NCBI RefSeq assembly: GCF_004297125.1
Contig: NZ_SCVD01000040.1
Coordinates: 1 to 64,000 of the forward strand
Direction of reading: 5' to 3'
From: Phenylobacterium sp.
GTDB taxonomy: Bacteria; Pseudomonadota; Alphaproteobacteria; Caulobacterales; Caulobacteraceae
Length of the DNA stretch: 64,000 nucleotides
Position numbers and translations under genes: made by a program. Positions within the stretch are counted from its first letter, which is position 1. Every line of letters begins with the position of its first letter. Below are positions 9,075 through 16,633 of this stretch, in pieces. The notes beneath the pieces are model-generated. The model had not been told where the DNA came from and did not search any database. It saw only the letters and a list, made by a program, of their open reading frames with translations.

Positions 9075-9178
9075 AGCGCTTTCCGGCGAAGTGGATACCG
9101 GTTCGCCGCCAGAAAGCGCGACAAATCAAAGACCTGGAGCGCAGCTCCGATTCAATCGGAGCGAATAGCGCTCTAGCG
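9072..9178. repeat. Alphaproteobacterial intergenic palindromic repeat downstream of zapA
   Basis: A roughly 105-bp element starts at the zapA stop and ends at the desaturase stop. Its ends are inverted copies (AGAGCGC and GCGCTCT). Inside are two hairpins: one pairs GCGCTTTC with GAAAGCGC around ACCGGTTCGCCG, the other is GCTCCGATT-C-AATCGGAGC. I recognise this as a widely scattered intergenic repeat in Rhizobiales and Caulobacterales (the GTGGATACCGGTTCGCC core). It fills the space between two convergent genes and may act as a bidirectional terminator. Confidence 0.8.
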
Positions 9179-10246
9179 CGGCGTCCGCATCCGCCCGATC
9201 AGCCGCGCCAGCGCCGGGAACAGTTCGGGCTCTTCGGCGCGGCGATAGTCGTGGTCGGGCGGAAGGCTCTCGACCAGGCGGCGGTGGGCGACGCCAAGGT
9301 TGTGGTACGGCAGGCGCGGCATCAGGTGGTGCAGGGCGTGATAGCGCAGCCCCACGGGCGCCCAGAGGAACGGCAGCATCGCCGGCGGCGGCACGTTCAC
9401 CGAATCCAGGAACTGATCCAGCGGGGCCATCACCTTGCCGTCGTTGTCCCAGCGGTGGGCCACGGCGGTGCGGAGCTGGTTGAGGAAGGTCATGACCGCG
9501 AAGATCGCCGCGGCGATGGCGAGCGCCCGCCAGGGCAGGATCCGGGCGACCGCCAGGGCGATCAGCGTCCAGCTCCACAGCCACGAGGCGATCTCCTGGG
9601 CCAGCCAGGGGACGCTGCGGGCGCGCTCGAAGTCCTCGCGGGAGAAGCCGGGGTTGATGACCATGCCCGAGGTCTTGGCGACCACGAAGCGGCGCAGCGG
9701 CGGGAAGATCAGGCTGAGCGGGGCCAGCACGGCGAAACGCAGCACCGTGCCCACCGGCGCGAGCAGGGCGATGCCCAGGAAGACCGCCAGCTCATGCGGG
9801 GGGCGCCGCGCCAGCGGATGGTACTCGGGGTCGCGGGCGGTGCCGTAGCGGTCCTTGGCGTGGTGAAGGATGTGGACGCCCTCGTATAGCAGCGAGGGGG
9901 TGAGGAAGGGCACGCCGATCAGCAGGTTCCAGGCGAAGTGGAAGCCCGGCACGTCGTCGCGCCGCAGGTGCGTCAGCTCATGGATGAAACTGATCCCGCG
10001 GTAGAGGCTGAGTACGCAGACCGCGCCGGCGGTCAGGGCCCAGCCGGGCGAGGCGGCGGTGGTGGCGATCAGCAGGCTGAGCCAGGTGACCAGCGCGGTC
10101 ACCGACAGGTCCAGCCAGTAGACCTTGGGGTCCGCGCGCGTCAGGTCGCGGGCCAGGTCGTTGGCCTGGCGGGCGAGGCTGTGCTCGGTGAGGGCGGCTT
10201 CGGTGCTCAAGTCGCCCGATGTAGGGCGGCTGAGGCTCAGGCCCAA
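9173..10246 (-). CDS. Membrane fatty acid desaturase
   Basis: Integral-membrane di-iron enzyme that introduces a double bond into an acyl chain. Of its 357 residues, the three histidine boxes are clear: HELTH at 89-93, HILHH at 125-129 and HALHH at 303-307, plus AHRWD near 263. Hydrophobic segments are at about 48-65, 70-85, 105-120, 155-180 and 225-258. It is convergent with zapA and shares its 3' boundary with the palindromic repeat. Substrate and regiospecificity cannot be read. The gene separates zapA from the candidate 6S RNA and fau, so it looks like an insertion into a conserved neighbourhood. Confidence 0.88.
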   Translation of the reverse strand: MGLSLSRPTSGDLSTEAALTEHSLARQANDLARDLTRADPKVYWLDLSVTALVTWLSLLIATTAASPGWALTAGAVCVLSLYRGISFIHELTHLRRDDVPGFHFAWNLLIGVPFLTPSLLYEGVHILHHAKDRYGTARDPEYHPLARRPPHELAVFLGIALLAPVGTVLRFAVLAPLSLIFPPLRRFVVAKTSGMVINPGFSREDFERARSVPWLAQEIASWLWSWTLIALAVARILPWRALAIAAAIFAVMTFLNQLRTAVAHRWDNDGKVMAPLDQFLDSVNVPPPAMLPFLWAPVGLRYHALHHLMPRLPYHNLGVAHRRLVESLPPDHDYRRAEEPELFPALARLIGRMRTPR

Positions 10247-10279
10247 GTGCGAATACGCACGCCGGCCAATGCGTCGCGC

Positions 10280-10308
10280 TTGAGACTGGACCTGCGAGCG
10301 CCTACGTT
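10280..10308 (+). promoter_or_regulatory. Candidate sigma-70 promoter upstream of the putative 6S RNA
   Basis: TTGAGA (10280-10285) is followed 16 nt later by CTACGT (10302-10307). The spacing fits a housekeeping promoter reading toward the putative 6S RNA and fau. The transcript start would be near 10312-10316, giving an RNA of about 180 nt to the pyrimidine-rich end near 10495. Confidence 0.35.
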
Positions 10309-10369
10309 GGTTCCCGGCGGGTCTGCTGCGGCCCTCGTCGAAGGCGACATATTCCAGCGACCTTAATTC

Positions 10370-10495
10370 ACCTCTAGGGAGCTGTCCCTGGCCGGGATCC
10401 TGGTCCCGGGCACACGGCGCCCACCTGTTACTAACAGGTCGAGGGAATGAAACAGTCCTTCACGGCTCTCGCGGCGCCGCCACCCTTCTCTCCCC
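10370..10495 (+). ncRNA. ssrS: Candidate 6S RNA (ssrS)
   Basis: This untranslated stretch directly precedes fau, the standard place of the 6S RNA gene in proteobacteria (zapA-ssrS-fau). It is dense in secondary structure: GGGA-GCTG-TCCC, CCGGGA-loop-TCCCGG, ACCTGTT-ACT-AACAGGT, and a long-range CGGCGCC...GGCGCCG pair. A GGGAG / CTCCC closing stem is possible. The 3' part (GGCTCTCGCGGCGCCGCC then a CT-rich tail) resembles the end of known 6S RNAs. The ends are uncertain; the 5' end could be as far upstream as about 10312. 6S RNA binds and inhibits sigma-70 RNA polymerase in stationary phase. Confidence 0.55.
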
Positions 10496-10526
10496 CATCG
10501 CGGGGCGTCGTGCGGTATAGCGGGGC

Positions 10527-11090
10527 GTGACCGGCATTCCCGACAAACGGGCCCTGCGCGCCCAGCTTCGCAGCCTTCGCCGCCGCCTCGCCGACGAGGT
10601 CCCGGACGCCGCCGAGCGCGCCGCGGCCCTGTGGCCGGCGGACGCGGGGACGGAGCGGCGCATCTTCGCCCTCTATCATCCCTCCGGTTCCGAGCTGGAT
10701 CCGACGCCGCTGCGGGCGCGCCTGCCGGCGGATGGCGTGGCGCTGCCGGTGGCCCAGTCCCGCGACGGCGCCCTGGTCTTCCGCCTGTACAGGCCCGGGG
10801 AGGCCTTGGTCCCGGACGCGCTGGGGATCCCGTCTCCGGGCGAGCACGCGGTGGCGGTGCTGCCGGACGTGGTCTTCACCCCGCTGCTGGCCTTCGACCG
10901 CCGCGGCGGGCGGCTGGGCCAGGGCGGCGGCCACTACGACCGCACCCTGGCGAACCTTCGGCGGATGAAATCCGTTGTGGTCGTTGGGCTGGCCTACGCC
11001 GGCCAGGAGTTGCACGAAATCCCCATGGAGCCGCACGACCAGCGGCTGGACGCCATCCTGACCGAGACGGGCTACCAGGAATTCGGCTAG
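10527..11090 (+). CDS. fau: 5-formyltetrahydrofolate cyclo-ligase
   Basis: ATP-dependent enzyme that converts 5-formyl-THF to 5,10-methenyl-THF in the cytoplasm. The protein is 187 residues, normal for the family. Motifs are the N-terminal KRALRAQLRSLRR helix, GIPSPG at 100-105 and the substrate/ATP-binding GQGGGHYDRT at 131-140. The start is a GTG at 10527; no in-frame ATG fits. It follows the candidate 6S RNA and is 9 bp before the ymdB-like gene, so the two are likely cotranscribed. Confidence 0.94.
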   Translation: MTGIPDKRALRAQLRSLRRRLADEVPDAAERAAALWPADAGTERRIFALYHPSGSELDPTPLRARLPADGVALPVAQSRDGALVFRLYRPGEALVPDALGIPSPGEHAVAVLPDVVFTPLLAFDRRGGRLGQGGGHYDRTLANLRRMKSVVVVGLAYAGQELHEIPMEPHDQRLDAILTETGYQEFG

Positions 11091-11099
11091 AGAGCCCTG

Positions 11100-11939
11100 A
11101 TGAGGTTTGCCTTTTTTGGAGACGTGGTCGGCCGCTCGGGCCGCGAGGGCCTGGCCGAGCACCTGCCCGGCCTGCGCCGCGCGCTGGGCCTGGAATTCGT
11201 GATCATCAACGCGGAGAACGCGGCGGCCGGCTTCGGCATCACCGAGGCCACGGCGCGCGAACTGTTCGACGCCGGCGCCGACTGCCTGACCCTGGGCAAC
11301 CACTCGTGGGACCAGAAGGAGGCGATGACCTACATCGTCCGCGAGCCGCGCCTGATCCGGCCGCTGAACTATTCGGCGTTCTCGGCGGCGCCCGGCCGGG
11401 GCTCCCAGCTCTTCGACACGCCGGGTGGCCAGCGCGTCCTGGTGATCAACCTGCTGGGCCGGGTGTTCATGGACGCGCTCGACGATCCGTTCGCCGCCGT
11501 GGACAAGGAACTGGAAGCCTGTCCGCTGGGCGCCGTGGCCGACGTGGTGGTCGTCGATATCCACGCCGAGGCCACCTCGGAGAAGATGGCCATGGGCCAT
11601 TTCTGCGACGGCCGCGCCAGCCTGGTCGTGGGCACCCACAGCCACGTCCCCACCGCCGACGCCCAGGTCCTGCCGGGCGGCACGGCCTATCAGACCGACG
11701 CCGGGGCCTGCGCCGACTACGACAGCGTGATCGGCAACCACAAGGAAGAGCCGCTGCGCCGCTTCACCACCCGCATCTCGGGCGGCCGCTACAGGCCCGC
11801 CGAGGGCCCGGCCACCGTCTGCGGCGTCTTCGTGGAGACCGACCCGGCCACCGGCCTGGCGCGCCGCATCGAGCCGATCCGCATCGGCGGGCGGCTGTCC
11901 CAGACGATCCCCGTGCTGGAGACGGCGCAGGCCGGCTAG
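11100..11939 (+). CDS. YmdB-family metallophosphoesterase (TIGR00282, cyclic nucleotide phosphodiesterase)
   Basis: Calcineurin-like di-metal phosphodiesterase; studied YmdB homologues hydrolyse cyclic nucleotides. All metal-binding blocks are present in 279 residues: FFGDVVG at 5-11, NAEN at 37-40, GNHSWD at 66-71, VDIHAEATSEK near 150 and GTHSHVPTAD near 178. Length is typical. It starts 9 bp after fau. The gene ends next to a repeat fragment (11950-11981) that separates it from a convergent histidine kinase. Confidence 0.92.
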   Translation: MRFAFFGDVVGRSGREGLAEHLPGLRRALGLEFVIINAENAAAGFGITEATARELFDAGADCLTLGNHSWDQKEAMTYIVREPRLIRPLNYSAFSAAPGRGSQLFDTPGGQRVLVINLLGRVFMDALDDPFAAVDKELEACPLGAVADVVVVDIHAEATSEKMAMGHFCDGRASLVVGTHSHVPTADAQVLPGGTAYQTDAGACADYDSVIGNHKEEPLRRFTTRISGGRYRPAEGPATVCGVFVETDPATGLARRIEPIRIGGRLSQTIPVLETAQAG

Positions 11940-11949
11940 CGCCGCCTCG

Positions 11950-11981
11950 CCCCTCCCACGTCGTGCGGGGGGAGAGGAGGT
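11950..11981. repeat. Fragment of intergenic repeat family R1
   Basis: The 32 bp match the right end of the R1 copy at 24834-24865 at 30 of 32 positions (CCCCTCCCAC then GGGGGGAGAGGAGGT). They form a hairpin between the convergent ymdB-like and kinase genes and may serve as a terminator in both directions. Confidence 0.65.
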
Positions 11982-11982
11982 C

Positions 11983-13719
11983 TCAGGCGGCCGCCTCGGA
12001 TCGATCCTTCGCCGTCGCCGGCTCCACCGCCAGCACCTGGCCGATGGCGTTGATCAGGGCGGCCGGCTGGACCGGCTTGTGCTGCAGGGCGTCGAAGCCC
12101 ATGGCCTTCAGGCGGGCCTCCTCGCCGGGCATGGCGTCGGCGGTCAGGGCCATGATCGGCACGTCGGCGCGGCCGGCCTGGCCGTCGCGGATGCGGCCCA
12201 CGGCCTCGATCCCGTCCATGATCGGCATGTGCACGTCCATCAGCACCAGGTCGAAGGCCTCGACGCGCAGCCGCTCCAGGGCCTGGGCGCCGTCGGAGAC
12301 GCACTCCACGTCGACGCCGGCGGCCTCGAGCACGGCGCGGGCCACGGCCTGGTTGATCGGATTGTCGTCGGCCACGAGGATGCGCAGCGTCGGCAGGGTC
12401 TCGGGCTCGGCGGCCTCGGCCGGCTCCGGGTCGGCCTCGGGCAGGGGGAGCCAGACCCGGAACGACGAGCCGCGGCCGGGCTCGCTCTGGACCCCGATCT
12501 CGCCGCCCATCATCGTGCTCAGCTTGCGGCAGATCGCCAGGCCCAGCCCGGTGCCGCCGAACTTGCGCGCGGTCGAGGCGTCGGCCTGGGCGTAGGGGCG
12601 AAACAGGGACGCGAGCTGGTCAGGACCCATGCCGATGCCGGTGTCGGCGACCACGATCTCGACGCCGCCGTCGCCGTCGGCGGCCGGGGCCGCGCGCAAC
12701 TGCAGGCTGATCCCGCCGGCCTCGGTGAACTTCAGCGCATTGGAGATCAGGTTGAGCACGATCTGGCGCACGCGCATCTCGTCGCCCAGCACCAGGGCGG
12801 GCAAGCCGGGAGCGGCCTCGCAGGTCAGGCTGAGGCCCTTTGAAGCCGCGGTCTCGGACCACAGTTCGACGGCCTGGTCGCCCAGGGCCTTGAGGTCGAA
12901 CGCCCCCACCTCCAGGTCCATCCGGCCGGCCTCGATCTTCGAGATGTCCAGCACGTCGTTGAGGATCGCCATCAGGCCGTCGCCCGAGCGCAGGATGGTG
13001 TCCACATAGCCCTGCTGGCGCTGGTCGAGCGGGGTGCGCTGCAGGGCCCGCGCCATGCCCAGCACGCCATTCATCGGCGTACGCAGCTCGTGGCTCATCA
13101 TGGCGAGGAAGGCCGACTTGGCCTCGTTCGCGGCCTCGGCGGCCTGCTGGGCGTCGGCCAGGACGGCGGCGGTGCGCATGTTCGCCCGGGCGCTGGCGGC
13201 CACGTACAGGAGCAGCATGGCCAGGCCGAGGGTCAGCGCGACCAGGGGCGCGCCGCTATAGCCGCCGAATCCGGCCGGCAGGGCGAACCAGAGTAAGCCC
13301 GGGACGGCCGCGAGCGCGGCCAGCGCCGGAGGCGAACGGAACGTGAAGCCCTGGGCGTGAATCATCACGCCCGCCAGGATCGCCATGGACGCCAGCCGGA
13401 ACGGCTCCTCGTTCGCGGTCCAGTAGAGGACCGCCAGGGCGGACCAGGCGAGGCTCGAGCCGAAGGTCGAGACCATGTAGGCCGCCCGCTGGCGGCGGCT
13501 CATCGCCTGGCGGCGAACGACCGGTCGGGTGACGACGTAGGTGCAGGCCTCCGGCGCGGTGAACGCGGCGAACCAGGCCGCCCCCACGAGCGGGCCATGG
13601 AAAAGGACCGTGAGCAGGGCCGCGCCACAACCCACGGCCAGGCGAACGAAGAACACCTGGCGCGCAGTGGCGGCCACCGCGTCCAAACGCTCGTCCAGCA
13701 GGCTCCAGGCCTTGGCCAT
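11983..13719 (-). CDS. Membrane hybrid sensor histidine kinase with C-terminal receiver domain
   Basis: Two-component sensor of 578 residues from the ATG at 13719. Residues about 25-175 hold several hydrophobic segments without a large periplasmic domain. HisKA follows with the phospho-acceptor His210 in SHELRTPMNG. The ATPase domain has N-box VLNLISNALKF and G-boxes DTGIGMG and GGTGLGLAI. A receiver domain ends the protein with VADDN and phospho-accepting Asp495 in LMDVHMP. An upstream in-frame GTG at 13785 is an alternative start, adding 22 residues. Signal and downstream partner are unknown; no response regulator gene is adjacent. Confidence 0.92.
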   Translation of the reverse strand: MAKAWSLLDERLDAVAATARQVFFVRLAVGCGAALLTVLFHGPLVGAAWFAAFTAPEACTYVVTRPVVRRQAMSRRQRAAYMVSTFGSSLAWSALAVLYWTANEEPFRLASMAILAGVMIHAQGFTFRSPPALAALAAVPGLLWFALPAGFGGYSGAPLVALTLGLAMLLLYVAASARANMRTAAVLADAQQAAEAANEAKSAFLAMMSHELRTPMNGVLGMARALQRTPLDQRQQGYVDTILRSGDGLMAILNDVLDISKIEAGRMDLEVGAFDLKALGDQAVELWSETAASKGLSLTCEAAPGLPALVLGDEMRVRQIVLNLISNALKFTEAGGISLQLRAAPAADGDGGVEIVVADTGIGMGPDQLASLFRPYAQADASTARKFGGTGLGLAICRKLSTMMGGEIGVQSEPGRGSSFRVWLPLPEADPEPAEAAEPETLPTLRILVADDNPINQAVARAVLEAAGVDVECVSDGAQALERLRVEAFDLVLMDVHMPIMDGIEAVGRIRDGQAGRADVPIMALTADAMPGEEARLKAMGFDALQHKPVQPAALINAIGQVLAVEPATAKDRSEAAA

Positions 13720-13904
13720 CACGTCCGCAAAATCCCCATTCGTCAGGCCTAACCCGCCCCCGGGTGTGGCAGCCTGTCGCAGCACCTTGCCGCGGAAACA
13801 TGAACGGACCCTTGTTTCGGCGACGCCTGTTACGTGAATCCGGCGCTTTCCGGAGCGTTGCGGCGCGGGCTAGGGTCAAGGTCGCGGATCGTGGAGAAGT
13901 GCAG

Positions 13905-14258
13905 ATGCTGGCGAAGTTCGTCGTCCGGGCGGTGTTCGCCGCCCTGGGCCTCTGGGTGGCCTCGGTGATCGTGCCAGGGGTGCATGTGGGCGACACCGGG
14001 ACCCTGATCCTGGCCGCCGTGCTGCTGGGGGTGGTCAACGCCCTGGTCCGGCCCGTGGTGTTCATCCTGACCCTGCCGCTGACGGTGATCACGCTGGGCC
14101 TGTTCCTGCTGGTGGTGAACGCCGCGATGATCGGGCTGGTGGCCTGGCTGCTGCGCGGCTTCACCGTCGACGGGCTGATCCCGGGCGTCCTGGCGGCCAT
14201 CGTCACCGGCGTCGCGAGCTGGATCGGTGGCATGGCCATCCGGGACGACCGGCGATAG
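13905..14258 (+). CDS. Four-helix membrane protein (phage-holin-like family, PF04020 type)
   Basis: A 117-residue integral membrane protein with about four transmembrane segments (roughly 5-25, 30-52, 57-80, 88-110) and the conserved loop NALVRPVVFILTLPLTVITLG. This matches the PF04020 family, named for phage holins but common in bacterial chromosomes outside prophages; function is unknown. The ATG at 13905 has GGAGAAG upstream, and the longer open frame from 13764 has no such site. No phage genes lie nearby. Strong hairpins follow the stop. Confidence 0.85.
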   Translation: MLAKFVVRAVFAALGLWVASVIVPGVHVGDTGTLILAAVLLGVVNALVRPVVFILTLPLTVITLGLFLLVVNAAMIGLVAWLLRGFTVDGLIPGVLAAIVTGVASWIGGMAIRDDRR

Positions 14259-14267
14259 GCGCGCGCT

Positions 14268-14293
14268 TTATCTCCCCGCCGCTTCGCGGGGAG
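14268..14293 (+). terminator. Hairpin after the holin-like gene
   Basis: A CTCCCCGC / GCGGGGAG hairpin around CGCTTC lies just after the stop at 14258. No T-run follows directly. A stronger hairpin starts a few bases downstream, so the two probably act together at this convergent junction. Confidence 0.5.
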
Positions 14294-14297
14294 ACAA

Positions 14298-14338
14298 GAA
14301 AAAGGGCGGGACCGCTAGGTCCCGCCCTCCATTCTCAG
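14298..14338. terminator. Terminator hairpin, copy A of the cassette-flanking repeat
   Basis: GGGCGGGACC-GCTA-GGTCCCGCCC forms a 10-bp stem preceded by a run of A, so on the minus strand it ends in T residues and would terminate the glycan cassette. The 41 bp match the hairpin downstream of groEL (18265-18305) at 35 of 41 positions and lie in the same orientation. Confidence 0.8.
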
Positions 14339-14353
14339 TTCGGTGTGCGCCTG

Positions 14354-14376
14354 GACGAGAAGTCCATGTCACCCAT
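14354..14376 (-). pseudogene. Remnant of a groEL 3' end
   Basis: Twenty-three bases match the last codons of groEL at 18366-18388 at 21 positions. Read on the minus strand they encode the GroEL terminus MGDMDF, but the stop codon is changed to TCG. The piece lies between the terminator copy at 14298-14338 and the stop of the last glycan gene. With the real groEL end it forms a direct repeat around the four-gene cassette. Confidence 0.7.
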
Positions 14377-14390
14377 CCGCCGCCCCGTGC

Positions 14391-15986
14391 TCAGGGGCGT
14401 GCGGTGTCGGCTTCAGCCTCCGCCGGCAGATGCACGGTGAGGCCTGCAAGCTTCACCTTCCGGGGATAGTGCAGGTAGATCGCGTCGGTGACCGCCGGAT
14501 TGTACCGGGACTCGTAGGGGTTTTCCCCCCGCCCGCCGACGGTGACGAAGAATGCGAACTCGCCATGCTGGATCATGCGGACGAACTGCCGTTCGTCATA
14601 GACCCCGGTCGATCCCAACTCGGCGATGATGGCCGGCTCCAGCACAACCTCTTTGCCGGCCTGGCGCAGGATGACCATGTTGTCGGAGATCACCGGCCGG
14701 TCCGCCGCGGCGACCCAACGGGTGAGGGTTGCGAGTTCGGCCCGATCCGCGGGAGTGTGGATTCCGTCGTCCTTGGTGGCGGTGGGCGCCATCAGCGCCC
14801 CGGCGATCACGAGGGCGGGCGCCAGCACGAGCGGATTGACGCGGGCCCCGGCCGGGCCATCCGCCTTGATTGGCGGGAAGACCGCATCCGCCGCCGGACG
14901 CATGGCGATACCGATCATGACGCTGCCCGCCATGAACCATTCAATGTAGTAGTTCAGGGAGGATCCGACCTTGCCGATCAGGATCAAGAGGGCGGTCGTC
15001 GGGACCAGATAGGCCACCGCGATCAAGATCCGGATCGTCCCCTCGTCGCCGCTGATCCTCCTCCGGACATCGGCGAGGCTTCCCGAGCCGGCCTGCTGAA
15101 ACACGAGATAGACCGCGAGGCCCGCACCAACCAGGCCCAGCAGAAGGTAGGGGACGTGGACGCTCGCCCGATGCTTGATGTCGATCAGCCGCTCGAACGA
15201 GAAGCGATTGATATTATAGCCGAGTATGTGCTGGATGAACTGCCCGTCGGTCGCTACGGACAACCCCAGAAGGACCGCCAATCCCAGCACGATGCAAGCG
15301 CCGATCCCCCTCAGCGCCAAGCCGGGCCTCAGCACCAGCAGGACGAGGAAGGCGGCGCCGGGCGCCGCGATCATGGTTTGCTTGGTGAAGACCGAGGCGA
15401 CAAAGGCGATCGCCGCCAGGTAGATCAGGAGCGGCCTGCGCATTGCGAGCATCGTCAGGCAAAGTCCGCCTAGCGCGAACGCGACGGCGACCATGTCGAC
15501 GCGCATCAACACGCTCCAATAGGCGACCGGATAGCAGGTCAGCGAGACCAGGGCGGCGCTGGCTCCGCAGATCCATCTCGCCATCCGGCTGCTTCCCGGC
15601 GCGCACAGGCTCGCGATCACCCCAGCGCAGGCTGCGGCGGCGAGCGTTGAAATGATGGAGAGCGTGCGCCCGGCCGACAGGTCATCCAAGCCGGTTGCGG
15701 CGACCGTCAGCCACGTAAGCCAATGATAAACAGGCGGATAGTGAAAGACGATCGCGGGAAAAGTCGTCAGCGGCGCGTAGCCCTGCCCCTCCGACATCAT
15801 CCGCATCTGCTGCCAGACGATGCCCTCGCCGTAGTCCAGCTCGTTCGGGGTGTGCACCGCCCAACTGGCGCGATCGAGGAACAGCAGGAGTTTCCAGAGC
15901 AGCACCGCGCCCATCGCGGCCAGAACGGCCGCGGCCAGAAGGCGGGCTGGCCTGCTCGCTCGGCGAGGCGCGGGAGGCGAAGTCAT
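14391..15986 (-). CDS. GT-C type membrane glycosyltransferase (ArnT/family 39-like)
   Basis: A 531-residue polytopic membrane protein with about 10-12 transmembrane helices. It starts with a basic N-terminus, a first helix at about 15-37, and an acidic loop NELDYGEGIVW (Asp51, Glu54) in the position where GT-C enzymes carry catalytic acidic residues. A C-terminal domain of about 130 residues follows the last helix. Such enzymes move a sugar from a polyprenyl phosphate to a lipid or glycan on the outer face of the inner membrane. The ATG at 15986 has GGAGG upstream and overlaps the stop of the methyltransferase gene by 4 bp. It is the last gene of the cassette; the exact family is uncertain. 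Confidence 0.75.
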   Translation of the reverse strand: MTSPPAPRRASRPARLLAAAVLAAMGAVLLWKLLLFLDRASWAVHTPNELDYGEGIVWQQMRMMSEGQGYAPLTTFPAIVFHYPPVYHWLTWLTVAATGLDDLSAGRTLSIISTLAAAACAGVIASLCAPGSSRMARWICGASAALVSLTCYPVAYWSVLMRVDMVAVAFALGGLCLTMLAMRRPLLIYLAAIAFVASVFTKQTMIAAPGAAFLVLLVLRPGLALRGIGACIVLGLAVLLGLSVATDGQFIQHILGYNINRFSFERLIDIKHRASVHVPYLLLGLVGAGLAVYLVFQQAGSGSLADVRRRISGDEGTIRILIAVAYLVPTTALLILIGKVGSSLNYYIEWFMAGSVMIGIAMRPAADAVFPPIKADGPAGARVNPLVLAPALVIAGALMAPTATKDDGIHTPADRAELATLTRWVAAADRPVISDNMVILRQAGKEVVLEPAIIAELGSTGVYDERQFVRMIQHGEFAFFVTVGGRGENPYESRYNPAVTDAIYLHYPRKVKLAGLTVHLPAEAEADTARP

Positions 15987-16633
15987 GCGCCACCTCCGCG
16001 GACCGGCCGGGCGCTGATCAACATTTGCTTCCCCAAGGGCCGGATCGGCGAGGCAAGGTAGGCCGCGATCAGCAGGGGCGAAACGGGCAGCCGCGATTTG
16101 ATGGTGAGCGGCAGGAACCGGGGTTGCACCTCCTGCACCTCCCAGCCGTGCGCCGTCAGAAAGTCGACGATCGAAACGTGCGAGTAGACGGCGATGTGGG
16201 TGTAGTCGTCGAAATACTCCCGGTAGGCGTAGCGATAGTTGGGCTGCAGGATCGTCAGCGATCCCTTGGCGGAGAGTTTGGTGCGAAGGGCCGCCAGCGT
16301 CGCGGCGAATGCGTCCTGCGACAGGTGCTCGAACAAGTTGCTGGCGAAGGCGAAATCCACAGCCCCGTCGGCGATCCAGTCCAGGTCTTGGGCCATACCG
16401 ACGTGGGCTTCCACGCCTGGAGCCACGTGGTCCGGCAACCGGGGCCAGGTGTCGACGGCCAGGCGGCGCGCAGCGACCACGTTGTTGATGAACTCGCCGT
16501 ATCCGCTGCCGAGGTCCAGAACGCAGTCGCCCGGTGCGATGCGCCGACGGAAGTAGAAGCGCCAGAGGGCGCTCCAAAGAACATTGCGGCGCGTGTCCTG
16601 AGTTAGGCGCGATGCGTGATAGCCCTCACTCAA
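15983..16633 (-). CDS. SAM-dependent methyltransferase, class I
   Basis: A 216-residue soluble methyltransferase. The SAM-binding motif I is VLDLGSGYGEF (residues 38-48), followed by an acidic strand and the NLFEHLSQDAFAATLAAL region typical of methyltransferase-11 or -23 proteins. The start is taken as the TTG at 16633: GGAGGG lies at proper distance and the TTG overlaps the stop of the GT2 gene (TTGA). A longer open frame upstream would lie antisense-free but inside the GT2 gene. Position between two glycosyltransferases suggests methylation of a sugar or lipid intermediate. Confidence 0.8.
   Translation of the reverse strand: MSEGYHASRLTQDTRRNVLWSALWRFYFRRRIAPGDCVLDLGSGYGEFINNVVAARRLAVDTWPRLPDHVAPGVEAHVGMAQDLDWIADGAVDFAFASNLFEHLSQDAFAATLAALRTKLSAKGSLTILQPNYRYAYREYFDDYTHIAVYSHVSIVDFLTAHGWEVQEVQPRFLPLTIKSRLPVSPLLIAAYLASPIRPLGKQMLISARPVRGGGA

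Noticed and set aside
13905..14258. Holin-like gene as evidence of a prophage
   Set aside because: Members of this membrane family are common outside phages, and no phage structural, lysis or integrase gene is nearby.
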